A DNA stretch of 42,369 nucleotides, taken from positions 1-42,369 of the forward strand of contig JANWLL010000023.1 in NCBI GenBank assembly GCA_025450855.1, given 5' to 3'. The notes under the pieces were generated by a model. The model ran no database searches and had not been told where the DNA came from. It saw only the letters and a program-made list of their open reading frames with translations. Positions 33,372 through 39,614 of this stretch are shown piece after piece (within the stretch, counting starts at the first letter, position 1; the number at the start of each line of letters is the position of its first letter). The stretch comes from Vulcanimicrobiia bacterium (GTDB lineage: Bacteria > Vulcanimicrobiota > Vulcanimicrobiia > Eremiobacterales > Eremiobacteraceae). The position numbers and the translations under genes were made by a program.

Positions 33372-33406
33372 GGCGAGGTACGCCGGAAACGACACGTGTA
33401 GAGCAC

Positions 33407-33426
33407 AAAAAAAAGCGCTCGTGCGC
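33407..33426 (-). terminator. Terminator behind the YneA-like gene
   Basis: On the minus strand, GCGC-ACGA-GCGC (33426-33415) is followed by eight T (33414-33407). It lies about 45 bases beyond the stop, behind a further small palindrome (GCGCTGA/TTCAGCGC, 33462-33476) and a family repeat. Confidence 0.6.
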
Positions 33427-33434
33427 CCAGGGGA

Positions 33435-33457
33435 GCGGTCGAGATTTATCTCGACCG
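33435..33457 (-). repeat. Short palindrome (type GAGAT/ATCTC), inverted copy
   Basis: Minus-strand reading: CGGTCGAGAT-AA-ATCTCGACCGC with tail TCCCC. This is the one copy with its tail on the minus strand; it sits just behind the minus-strand YneA-like gene. Confidence 0.8.
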
Positions 33458-33469
33458 GCTTGCGCTGAA

Positions 33470-33763
33470 TCAGCGCGGTATCAGCAGGACCTCGCCGGGA
33501 TGGAGCTGTTTGCCGGCGGTAAGGTGATTGATCGACGAGACCTCGTACGCGGCTTCGGCGACATCGGATCCGGCCTTCGCGCGCCGAGCGACGAGACTCC
33601 AAACGGTGTCGCCGGACTGTACGACTACCTTGTCGTAATGCGTCGGACTGGATGCGTAGATGCGGGCCCCCCAGATGGTCGGCAGGGCGAACACCAGCAC
33701 GAGGGAGAGGGCTTGGATAAAGGGAATCAGCGAGACCCGCTGGGTGCGGCGGTAGCGGAACAT
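33470..33763 (-). CDS. yneA: YneA-like LysM protein, predicted SOS division inhibitor
   Basis: A 97-aa protein with one N-terminal transmembrane helix (about residues 13-31, [20 protein letters not shown]) and a C-terminal LysM domain ([15 protein letters not shown]...[20 protein letters not shown]). Size, TM plus LysM layout, and divergence from lexA across an SOS box are those of Bacillus YneA, which delays septation after DNA damage. The ATG at 33763 is chosen for the AGAGGAA site upstream; an ATG at 33799 lies inside the SOS box and is unlikely. The promoter is TTGACA, 17, TAAGAT with a LexA box just behind it. Function is inferred from context and architecture; a general LysM cell-wall protein is the alternative. 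Confidence 0.78.
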   Translation of the reverse strand: MFRYRRTQRVSLIPFIQALSLVLVFALPTIWGARIYASSPTHYDKVVVQSGDTVWSLVARRAKAGSDVAEAAYEVSSINHLTAGKQLHPGEVLLIPR

Positions 33764-33792
33764 GAGTCCATTCCTCTGTGAGTGGCGTGTTT

Positions 33793-33806
33793 CGAACATA
33801 TGTTTG
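33793..33806. promoter_or_regulatory. LexA (Cheo-type) SOS box 1
   Basis: CGAACATATGTTTG, one mismatch from the Bacillus-type palindrome CGAAC-N4-GTTCG. It lies directly downstream of the YneA-like gene's -10 (33815-33820), about +2 to +15, where bound LexA would block transcription. Confidence 0.85.
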
Positions 33807-33814
33807 TCGCCCTA

Positions 33815-33843
33815 ATCTTATCGCCGCCCACCTGGGCTGTCAA
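33815..33843 (-). promoter_or_regulatory. Promoter of the YneA-like gene
   Basis: Minus-strand TTGACA (33838-33843), spacer of exactly 17, TAAGAT (33815-33820). The predicted start is about 33808, giving a leader of about 45 bases. It is the best sigma-70-type match I found in the window. Confidence 0.8.
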
Positions 33844-33851
33844 GAGATTGT

Positions 33852-33865
33852 CGAACAGATGTTTG
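33852..33865. promoter_or_regulatory. LexA (Cheo-type) SOS box 2
   Basis: CGAACAGATGTTTG. It overlaps the putative lexA -35 (TTGCAT, 33863-33868) and would give lexA autoregulation; it also lies just upstream of the YneA-like gene's -35. Confidence 0.82.
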
Positions 33866-33891
33866 CATCCGGGACGTCGATGTGTTAGAAT
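33863..33891 (+). promoter_or_regulatory. lexA: Candidate lexA promoter
   Basis: TTGCAT (33863-33868), 17-base spacer, TAGAAT (33886-33891); predicted start near 33898. The -35 is overlapped by SOS box 2. Confidence 0.6.
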
Positions 33892-33910
33892 CCCTATTGC
33901 TCAGCGTGTC

Positions 33911-33964
33911 GGGCTGCGTTTTCGCTAGCCCGCTCCAGGGTCGCCCTTGAGGGCGGCTCTTTTG
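33911..33964 (+). promoter_or_regulatory. Tandem hairpins in the lexA leader
   Basis: The leader of about 105 bases holds a first hairpin GGGCT...AGCCC (33911-33931) and a second GTCGCCC-TTGA-GGGCGGC (33940-33957) followed by TCTTTTGT. The second looks like a weak intrinsic terminator standing before lexA, so attenuation is possible. Confidence 0.4.
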
Positions 33965-34003
33965 TCCCGCACCGGTGTTGAGATGAAAGGGCGGTAGACT
34001 CCC

Positions 34004-34606
34004 GTGGATCGCAAGACGACGCCAAGGCAGCAAGCCATACTCGACACCATCAAAGACTTCACGCGCGAGCACGGCTATCCGCCGTCGGTCCGCGAGATCG
34101 GTGAGCGCGTCGGTTTGTCGTCGAGTTCGACCGTCCAGTGCCATCTGCGCACGCTCGAGAAGAAGGGGCTCATCAAGCGCGATCCCACGAAGCCCCGCGC
34201 TCTCACATCCGAATCCGATTCTGTCGCCCGCGACGTCATCGCCGTGCCGATCATCGGCCGTGTCGCTGCCGGCGTGCCGATCACGGCGGCCGAGAATATC
34301 GAAGAAGAATTCGCGCTGCCTGCCAGCCTTGTCAAAACGTCCGGGTCGTTCATGCTTCGCGTCAAGGGCGAGTCCATGGTCGACGCCGCCATCCTCGACG
34401 GCGACCTCATCCTCGTCAACCCGCAGAAGATCGCGAACAACGGCGAGATCGTCGTCGCGATGATCGACGGCGAAGCGACGGTGAAGTCTTTCTATAAGGA
34501 AGAGAATCGCGTACGGCTGCAGCCGCAGAACAAGTATATGGAGCCGATCTACACGGACACCGTCGACATCGTCGGCAAGGTTTCGGCCATCATACGAAAG
34601 CTTTGA
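34004..34606 (+). CDS. lexA: SOS repressor LexA
   Basis: A 200-aa repressor and self-cleaving protease. The N-terminal winged helix has the recognition segment SVREIGERVGLSSSSTVQCH, nearly the Bacillus LexA sequence, which fits the Cheo-type boxes upstream. The cleavage site is Ala 89-Gly 90 (GRVAAGVPI); the catalytic dyad is Ser 124 (KGESMVDAAI) and Lys 161 (ATVKSFY). The GTG at 34004 starts the protein directly with the conserved domain; AAAGGG lies upstream. A strong terminator follows. No recA, dinB or umuC is in the window, so the SOS regulon seen here is lexA and the YneA-like gene. Confidence 0.96.
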   Translation: MDRKTTPRQQAILDTIKDFTREHGYPPSVREIGERVGLSSSSTVQCHLRTLEKKGLIKRDPTKPRALTSESDSVARDVIAVPIIGRVAAGVPITAAENIEEEFALPASLVKTSGSFMLRVKGESMVDAAILDGDLILVNPQKIANNGEIVVAMIDGEATVKSFYKEENRVRLQPQNKYMEPIYTDTVDIVGKVSAIIRKL

Positions 34607-34615
34607 CCGTAGTAG

Positions 34616-34632
34616 GCCGAGCGCAGCTCGGC
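34616..34632. repeat. Palindrome related to the repeat family
   Basis: GCCGAGC-GCA-GCTCGGC preceded by GTAGTAG. It resembles the GTAGCGGTCGAGCT copies with the T-A pair changed to C-G. It is the first of two hairpins behind lexA. Confidence 0.5.
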
Positions 34633-34647
34633 ATAGCACTTCGCGAT

Positions 34648-34681
34648 CGGCCGCGCAAGAGACGCGGCCGCTTCGTTTTTC
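34648..34681 (+). terminator. Intrinsic terminator of lexA
   Basis: CGGCCGCG (34648-34655) and CGCGGCCG (34663-34670), a perfect 8-bp stem with a 7-base loop, followed by CTTCGTTTTT. Confidence 0.82.
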
Positions 34682-34718
34682 GAGGCAAGCCCGAGACCCG
34701 CGTCTAACCACAAGCGCG

Positions 34719-35474
34719 ATGAAGCCGAGGATTGCGGTCACCGTAAACCCTGGTGAGGCGTCTGCCCAAGGGGCGCGCAAGAGGTACCGTGACGCGGTGA
34801 CGGCGGCGGGCGGCGAGCCGATCCTCATCGACGGCGTCGATCGCCCGACTCTTACGCAAGCGCTCTTGGAGTTCGACGGCATCCTCTTGCCGGGCGGCAC
34901 CGACGTGGATCCGGCGGCGTACGGCGGAAGGCCGCACCCAAGCATCAACATCGCGGATCCCCGCCGCGACACGCTCGAGCTCGAAGCGGCTCGTGTCGCC
35001 AAGCGATCCGGGCTGCCGCTGTTCGCGATCTGCCGCGGCATGCAGGTCGTCAACGTCGCTCTCGGCGGCACGCTCTTCGAGGACATCGCCGATCAGTACG
35101 AGGCGCCGAACGGTTTGCGCCTCCGCCACGAGCAGACGCCCGATTTCGGCCGGCATGAGACGACGCACGAAGTCGACCTGAAGATCGGCTCGAGGCTTGC
35201 CGAGATCACGGGCTCAGCCGCGATCCGCGTCAATTCGCTGCACCACCAAGCGGTGCGTCGCGTCGCGCACGGGCTCGAACCTGTCGCGCACGCGCGCGAC
35301 GGGATCGTCGAAGCGTACGAGTTCCGCGGCGAGCACCCGTTTTTCGTCGGCGTGCAATGGCATCCTGAAGAGCTCGTCGGCGCGGACGAACCGAGCCGTC
35401 GTCTCTTCGCCTCATTCGTCGCGGCCGCGTCGCGCCGCGCTGCGGCGAAGCAGCTCGCCGCGGACCGGAGCTAG
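34719..35474 (+). CDS. Class I glutamine amidotransferase-like peptidase C26
   Basis: A 251-aa protein of the gamma-glutamyl-gamma-aminobutyrate hydrolase (PuuD/C26) type. Features: LEFDGILLPGGTDVDPAAYG, the nucleophile Cys in LFAICRGMQVVNVALGGTLFED at about residue 107, VNSLHHQAV, and the catalytic His-Glu in QWHPEE. This family hydrolyses gamma-glutamyl amides such as gamma-Glu-GABA; the true substrate here is unknown. No signal peptide. It follows the lexA terminator by about 40 bases and begins the run C26-EIIC-PLP enzyme, whose joint role is unclear. Confidence 0.88.
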   Translation: MKPRIAVTVNPGEASAQGARKRYRDAVTAAGGEPILIDGVDRPTLTQALLEFDGILLPGGTDVDPAAYGGRPHPSINIADPRRDTLELEAARVAKRSGLPLFAICRGMQVVNVALGGTLFEDIADQYEAPNGLRLRHEQTPDFGRHETTHEVDLKIGSRLAEITGSAAIRVNSLHHQAVRRVAHGLEPVAHARDGIVEAYEFRGEHPFFVGVQWHPEELVGADEPSRRLFASFVAAASRRAAAKQLAADRS

Positions 35475-35602
35475 CGACGACCGCGAGCGCGCGCGAGCGC
35501 CGGACCGGCGTCGAGGCGTTCATCGCGTCGATCGAGTCGCGGTTATTCCCGGTCCTTCATCGCATCGCCGAAGAGCCGCACGTCGCGGCCGTACGCGTCG
35601 CG

Positions 35603-36784
35603 ATGGGCCCGTCGTTCGCCGGCTTGATTGCGGTGACGGTCATCGCGTTCTTCACTCCGCCGGAACCGTCGCTCGGCACGTCATTCACCGCCCTCTCGAA
35701 CCGCTTCTTCGCCGCCTACCACGTCGGCTTCGGCGCGATGGGTGTCGTCCTCACCGCACTGCTCGCCGACCGGCTCGCGCGCGCTTTCGGATTCAATCGT
35801 CCGCTCGCGTGGATCGTCAGCCTTGGTGCGTTCGCGTCCGGCCTCAAGTGGCCGCTCGCCGACGATCTCGCGGTCGAACTCGGCGCCATCTCGTCGACGA
35901 GTATCCTGCTCGGCCTTGTCACCACGCTTGCGACGGGTGAGGCGTTCAGGTTCGCTCGCAAGTACGTGCGAGGCGCGATCGCTGCCGACACGGCGGGCGC
36001 GTTCGCGGTCGCGATCGTCTTCGGCGGCCTCGCGCTCGTGCACGTGACGCTCGGCGACGTCCTTCTCACCGTCATCCGCCCCTTGGTCAGCGCGAGCGAT
36101 ACGCTGCCCGGTCTGCTGCTCGTCGTCTTTTTCCAGACGTTGCTTTGGACCGCCGGCGTTCACGGCCCGGCGTTTCTCTCAGGCATCGTCACGCCGGTCT
36201 TCTTGAAGGCGCTCGACGAGAACAGCCAAGCCGTCGCCGCGCATCAAGCGCCGCCGCACATCGTCACGATCATGCTGTCGATCTTCTACTTCCCCGGCGG
36301 ATCCGGCGCGACGCTGCCGCTGACGCTCGTCATGCTCCGCTCGCGCGTCGCGCGGCTGCGCAAGCTCGCGATCGCGTCCATCCTGCCGACCGTCTGGAAC
36401 GTCAACGAGACGATCATCTTCGGCGTGCCGCTCGTCATGAACCCGAGCTTGACGATCCCGTTCCTGCTCGTGCCGCTCGTCCTCGCAACTATCACGTATC
36501 TCGCGACATGGCTCAATCTCGTCGGCCACACGATCGTATACTTGCCGCCCGTCTTTCCGTCGTTCGTGACGGCGTGGCTGACGACCGCCGGGGACTGGCG
36601 CGCGATCGTCCTCGTCTTCATCAACATCGCGATCGGCGCGATCATCTACGCGCCGTTCTTCCGGGCGTACGAGAAGGCGATCGTCGCGCAGCCCTCCGAG
36701 CAGAACCGTCTGCTTCGAGAAGCCGAAGCGATCCGCGAACAGGAGCGCGATAAAGAGATGCATCCGGAGCGCTCGACGCAGTGA
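35603..36784 (+). CDS. PTS EIIC-like sugar permease, N-terminus probably further upstream
   Basis: A membrane protein of the cellobiose/lactose-type EIIC family, 393 aa from the first ATG, with about ten hydrophobic segments. Seen: GVHGPAFLSGIVTP, YFPGGSGATLPLTLVMLRS, the sugar-binding NVNETIIFGVPLVMNP (usual NINEPIIFG) and the C-terminal IIYAPFFRAYEKA. The homologous N-terminus is encoded before this ATG: from about 35506 the same frame reads TGVEAFIASIESRLFPVLHRI, the typical EIIC opening, but no ATG, GTG or TTG is in frame back to a stop at 35366. A rare start codon or a sequence error is possible. No EIIA, EIIB, HPr or EI gene is nearby, so phosphotransfer is not assured. Confidence 0.8.
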   Translation: MGPSFAGLIAVTVIAFFTPPEPSLGTSFTALSNRFFAAYHVGFGAMGVVLTALLADRLARAFGFNRPLAWIVSLGAFASGLKWPLADDLAVELGAISSTSILLGLVTTLATGEAFRFARKYVRGAIAADTAGAFAVAIVFGGLALVHVTLGDVLLTVIRPLVSASDTLPGLLLVVFFQTLLWTAGVHGPAFLSGIVTPVFLKALDENSQAVAAHQAPPHIVTIMLSIFYFPGGSGATLPLTLVMLRSRVARLRKLAIASILPTVWNVNETIIFGVPLVMNPSLTIPFLLVPLVLATITYLATWLNLVGHTIVYLPPVFPSFVTAWLTTAGDWRAIVLVFINIAIGAIIYAPFFRAYEKAIVAQPSEQNRLLREAEAIREQERDKEMHPERSTQ

Positions 36785-38046
36785 TCGATCCGCTCCGCAC
36801 TGCCCTCACCGGTTTTGACCTGCCCGACGCCATCATCCGCCTTGCCGTCGAGGCGTGCGAGACCGCCTCGCCGGCCTGGACCAGGCGCGACGCGAACGCC
36901 GTATCACTCACAGCGAAGACGGTCAAGGCCTTCGCCGAGCTCGGCATCACCGACGCGCATCTCCAAGGCACGGTCGGGTACGGCTATCACGACTTCGGCC
37001 GCGAGGCGTACGAAGCGATCCTCGCTCGACTCATGGATGCGGAGGCAGCGCTCGCCCGCGTCCAGCTGACGAGCGGAACGCAGGCGATCGTCGCGAGCAT
37101 CGCCGCGCTTGCGGGCGCCGAGGGCGTCATCTGCTCGCTCACCGGTAAGCCCTACGACACGCTTGGGCTCGCGCTCACCGCCCATCCACGCGCGCTTCGC
37201 CCGCGCGGAGAACGATACGTCGAGGTCGCCTGGGGTCCGGGAGCGCGGCTGGACGAAAACGCGATGGTCGAGGCGCTTGGTCGCGGGCCTGCTGTCGTCT
37301 TCATCCAGCGCTCGCGCGGCTATGCTCCGCGGTCGAGCGCGTCGATCGATGAGATCGCACGGCTGGTCGCACTCAGCAAACGCCACAGCCCGCGAGCGGC
37401 GGTCATCGTCGACAATTGCTACGGCGAATTCGTCGAACCGCGCGAGCCGTGCGCGATCGGCGCCGATATCGTCGTCGGTTCGCTCATCAAGAACCCGGGC
37501 GGCGGCATGGCGGTGACGGGCGCGTATGTCGCTGGGACCCGCGACTCGATCGAGCGCATCGCGGAGCACGTTTTCGCGCCGGGACTCGGTTCGAGGATCG
37601 GGCCGAGCCTCGAGGTTGTGCGGTCGATGTACGCGGGTCTGCACCGCGCACCGCGAACGGTCGCTGAAAGCCTCAAGACGATGGATTTCGCGGCGGCCCT
37701 ATTCGCGAAGCTCGGCTACGAGGTCGATCCGAAATGCGGGGGCGAGCGGACCGACATCATCCAGGCGATCCGGCTCGGATCGCGCGAGCGGCTCGAACGC
37801 TTCGCGCACGGCTTGCAGCGCATGCTGCCGGTGAACTCGCGCGCGCGCCCGGAACCCGGGCCGGTTCCGGGCTACGCGGATCCCGTCATCATGGCAGGCG
37901 GCGCGTTCATCACTGGGTCGACGTTAGAGCTGTCGTGCGATGCGCCGCTGCGCGAACCGTTCGAGGTGTATCTCCAAGGCGGTATGGATCTCGTCCACGG
38001 GATCATCGCGGTAGCGAGCGCGGCGGCCGCGGTGGGCGCGGCCTAG
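36781..38046 (+). CDS. Methionine gamma-lyase family PLP enzyme (YnbB-like)
   Basis: A 421-aa PLP-dependent enzyme of the family sometimes called aluminium resistance protein or YnbB. Visible: the YGYHDFGREAYEAILARLMDAEAALAR start, the cofactor-type LTSGTQAI, SLTGKPYDTL, FIQRSRGYAPRSS, VIVDNCYGEFVE, and the PLP lysine in VGSLIKNPGGGMAVTGAYVAG. Members are related to Cys/Met lyases but the physiological reaction is not settled. The GTG start at 36781 overlaps the EIIC stop. The gene is often housekeeping in Gram-positive bacteria; here its partner is an EIIC-like permease. Confidence 0.88.
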   Translation: MIDPLRTALTGFDLPDAIIRLAVEACETASPAWTRRDANAVSLTAKTVKAFAELGITDAHLQGTVGYGYHDFGREAYEAILARLMDAEAALARVQLTSGTQAIVASIAALAGAEGVICSLTGKPYDTLGLALTAHPRALRPRGERYVEVAWGPGARLDENAMVEALGRGPAVVFIQRSRGYAPRSSASIDEIARLVALSKRHSPRAAVIVDNCYGEFVEPREPCAIGADIVVGSLIKNPGGGMAVTGAYVAGTRDSIERIAEHVFAPGLGSRIGPSLEVVRSMYAGLHRAPRTVAESLKTMDFAAALFAKLGYEVDPKCGGERTDIIQAIRLGSRERLERFAHGLQRMLPVNSRARPEPGPVPGYADPVIMAGGAFITGSTLELSCDAPLREPFEVYLQGGMDLVHGIIAVASAAAAVGAA

Positions 38047-38047
38047 G

Positions 38048-38323
38048 TCAAAGCCGCGGAAGCGGGTGCGGACCCGGCTGATCCTCGAGCCGGTTTCGCT
38101 CGAACCGCTCGAAGCGGAGCGCTTGGTCTCTGTCGCCGCAGCGATCGCCTTCGTAGGGATCTCGTGACCGCTCGAACCGTTCCCGCGTGTCTTCGAGGCG
38201 ATCGAAGCGCTCGCGCTGGTCGGCGCGCTTATCGTCGGGGTCGCATCGAGGCCGCTCGTCTTCCTCTGCATCGAGCGGTTCGAAATAGACCTGTGCCGAA
38301 TCGACGGGCGAAAGATAACTCAT
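38048..38323 (-). CDS. Small Arg/Asp/Glu-rich protein (possible)
   Basis: A possible 91-aa protein in an otherwise gene-free stretch of about 390 bases. From the ATG at 38323 it reads MSYLSPVDSAQVYFEPLDAEEDERP..., then becomes very charged with repeated RxRF units (RERFDRLE, RERFERSR, ALRFERFERNR). AAGGAG stands 10 bases before the ATG, which supports translation. No homology is recognised, and charged low-complexity frames can arise by chance in GC-rich DNA, so the call is tentative. It is convergent with the YnbB-like gene, with only one base between stops. Confidence 0.45.
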   Translation of the reverse strand: MSYLSPVDSAQVYFEPLDAEEDERPRCDPDDKRADQRERFDRLEDTRERFERSRDPYEGDRCGDRDQALRFERFERNRLEDQPGPHPLPRL

Positions 38324-38388
38324 GTCTTCATGACTCCTTGCGGTCAAGCCCGCTGCACGACTATCAAGCGAGCGAGAACACACGTCAA

Positions 38389-38416
38389 GCCGATGCGCGC
38401 AGGCAGGCGCATCGGC
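38389..38416. promoter_or_regulatory. Hairpin upstream of the PilZ gene
   Basis: GCCGATGCGC (38389-38398) and GCGCATCGGC (38407-38416) form a perfect 10-bp inverted repeat with an 8-base loop, ending 22 bases before the PilZ start. No T-run follows. It could be an operator or a leader structure. Confidence 0.55.
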
Positions 38417-38438
38417 GCCGCACGAGAACACTCCTCGC

Positions 38439-38792
38439 ATGACGGGAGACATGCATCGGCGGCAATACGTCAGAGTCGAGGTCTCTTTGCCGGTTGAGTT
38501 CTCGCTCGAGGGCGAAGCAGCGCCTCACGACGGCGCGGTTTTCGATCTCGGCGCCGGCGGCATGAGGCTCGTCGCGTCCTACGACTTGCCCCCGCGCTCG
38601 AATGTCAACTTGAAGTTCAGGCTGCCGGCGGCCGACCGCGGCATCCTCGCCCGCGGCCGAGTCGTGCTCAGCTTCTTCCAACGCAACGAGCAGAAGTTCC
38701 ACCACGGGATCGCGTTCACGTCGCTCGATCCGCGGGACCGCACGCTTATCGCGGAATTCGTCGACCACCAAGAGGCTCGCCGAGCCAACTAA
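38439..38792 (+). CDS. PilZ domain protein, predicted c-di-GMP receptor
   Basis: A 117-aa single PilZ domain. The first c-di-GMP-binding motif, RxxxR-like, is HRRQYVRVEV (residues 6-15), and the second is DLGAGGMRL (from Asp 36), where the usual [DN]xSxxG has Gly in place of Ser. Binding is therefore likely but may be altered. The rest is a beta barrel with KFHHGIAFTSLD, typical of the fold. No partner domain is present, so it should act by protein interaction. The ATG at 38439 is used; an ATG at 38451 with GGGAG just before it would remove four residues. It is followed by a strong bidirectional terminator. Confidence 0.85.
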   Translation: MTGDMHRRQYVRVEVSLPVEFSLEGEAAPHDGAVFDLGAGGMRLVASYDLPPRSNVNLKFRLPAADRGILARGRVVLSFFQRNEQKFHHGIAFTSLDPRDRTLIAEFVDHQEARRAN

Positions 38793-38810
38793 TCTCGCGC
38801 CACAAAAGAA

Positions 38811-38836
38811 AAAGACCCGAGCGGGTCTTTTTTTTT
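38811..38836. terminator. Bidirectional terminator
   Basis: AAAGACCCG-AGC-GGGTCTTT flanked by A- and T-runs (AAAAGAAAAA on the left, nine T on the right). It serves the convergent PilZ gene and the small acidic-protein gene. Confidence 0.9.
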
Positions 38837-38855
38837 CGTTTAGGGGCCCGCGTCG

Positions 38856-39080
38856 TTACGCGCGCGACTCGCCCATGAACCCGTAGAAATAGTATTCGGT
38901 GCCGTCTTCCATTATGACGACCACGCGCGTATCCTCATACGTCGCTTTCGCGACTTCCTTGCCGGACATCGTGTCGAGAATGCCTTGCGCGAAAACCTTC
39001 TCCGCTTCGCGGAGCGCGTCGGGATCGATGTCGAGCAGGCTGGAATCTTGGAGATCGTTCACGGTTTCTTGATCATCCAC
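38856..39080 (-). CDS. Small acidic protein, function unknown
   Basis: A 74-aa acidic protein: an N-terminal acidic helix-like part (MDDQETVNDLQDSSLLDIDP), then DALREAEKVFAQGILDTMSGKEVAKATYEDTRVVVIMEDGTEYYFYGF. No signal peptide or membrane segment and no family recognised. The regular charge pattern, the convergent terminator directly behind it and codon use similar to neighbours support a real gene. No clear ribosome binding site. It is divergent from the FHA gene. Confidence 0.6.
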   Translation of the reverse strand: MDDQETVNDLQDSSLLDIDPDALREAEKVFAQGILDTMSGKEVAKATYEDTRVVVIMEDGTEYYFYGFMGESRA

Positions 39081-39170
39081 CCAAAGTTCTCCGGCGCCGA
39101 GGCGGCTTAGCTAGTCGGCCGGTCGACGCCCATGGGTCGCTCGGTGCTTCCTTGTAACTACCATCGGCTC

Positions 39171-39202
39171 GGCGGCAGGATAAGATTAGGGCTTTTGCCG
39201 CC
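39171..39202 (+). promoter_or_regulatory. Inverted repeat with promoter-like core before the FHA gene
   Basis: GGCGGCA (39171-39177) and TGCCGCC (39196-39202) flank GATAAGATTAGGGC, the same core as at the YneA-like promoter (33809-33828). TAAGAT could be a -10, but no good -35 is at 16-18 bases. The divergent gap (39081-39308, 228 bases) shows nothing else clear. Confidence 0.4.
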
Positions 39203-39308
39203 GCTGCGCGCGAAAAATATGTCCACACCAGCTGGGGTAGCCCTCCCGAAGCACCGCCCGCGCCCAGCCGAGGGAGTTCGTTTCTGGCTGCACGAAACGC
39301 GATTTTCC

Positions 39309-39614
39309 ATGTATATCATCGAAGCGATGAACGGACCGCTCGACGGAAAGCGATGGCCTTTCGAACGGGACATCACGATCGGCCGAGACGAGCACGTCGC
39401 GCAAGCCGCATTGACGACCGATCGCTCCGTCTCGCGACGGCACGCCAGCGTCACCGTCGACAACGGCGAGGTCGTGCTCTCGGATGCGGGCAGCAGCAAC
39501 GGCACGATCGTCGGTGGGCAAGCGATCGAAGCGCCTGTGCGGCTACAGCTCGGTCATCCGTTCCGGGTCGGTTCGACGATGCTTCGGGTTTTGGACGCTT
39601 CCGGGAGGCCCTGA
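39309..39614 (+). CDS. FHA domain protein
   Basis: A 101-aa forkhead-associated domain, a phosphothreonine-binding module. The canonical residues are present: Gly 25-Arg 26 (TIGRDEH), Ser 42-Arg-Arg-His 45 (SVSRRHASV) and Ser-Ser-Asn-Gly at 62-65 (AGSSNGTIV). There is no other domain. The ATG at 39309 is chosen because the first strand starts there; the frame is open to 39132. The stop shares a base with the panB start (TGATG), so an FHA protein is coupled to CoA biosynthesis genes, which is not an expected partnership. No Ser/Thr kinase is in the window. Confidence 0.87.
   Translation: MYIIEAMNGPLDGKRWPFERDITIGRDEHVAQAALTTDRSVSRRHASVTVDNGEVVLSDAGSSNGTIVGGQAIEAPVRLQLGHPFRVGSTMLRVLDASGRP

Noticed and set aside
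33761-33799. ATG at 33799 as start of the YneA-like protein
   Set aside because: The codon is inside the SOS box and at or before the expected transcription start area; the ATG at 33763 has a ribosome binding site and gives a normal N-terminus.
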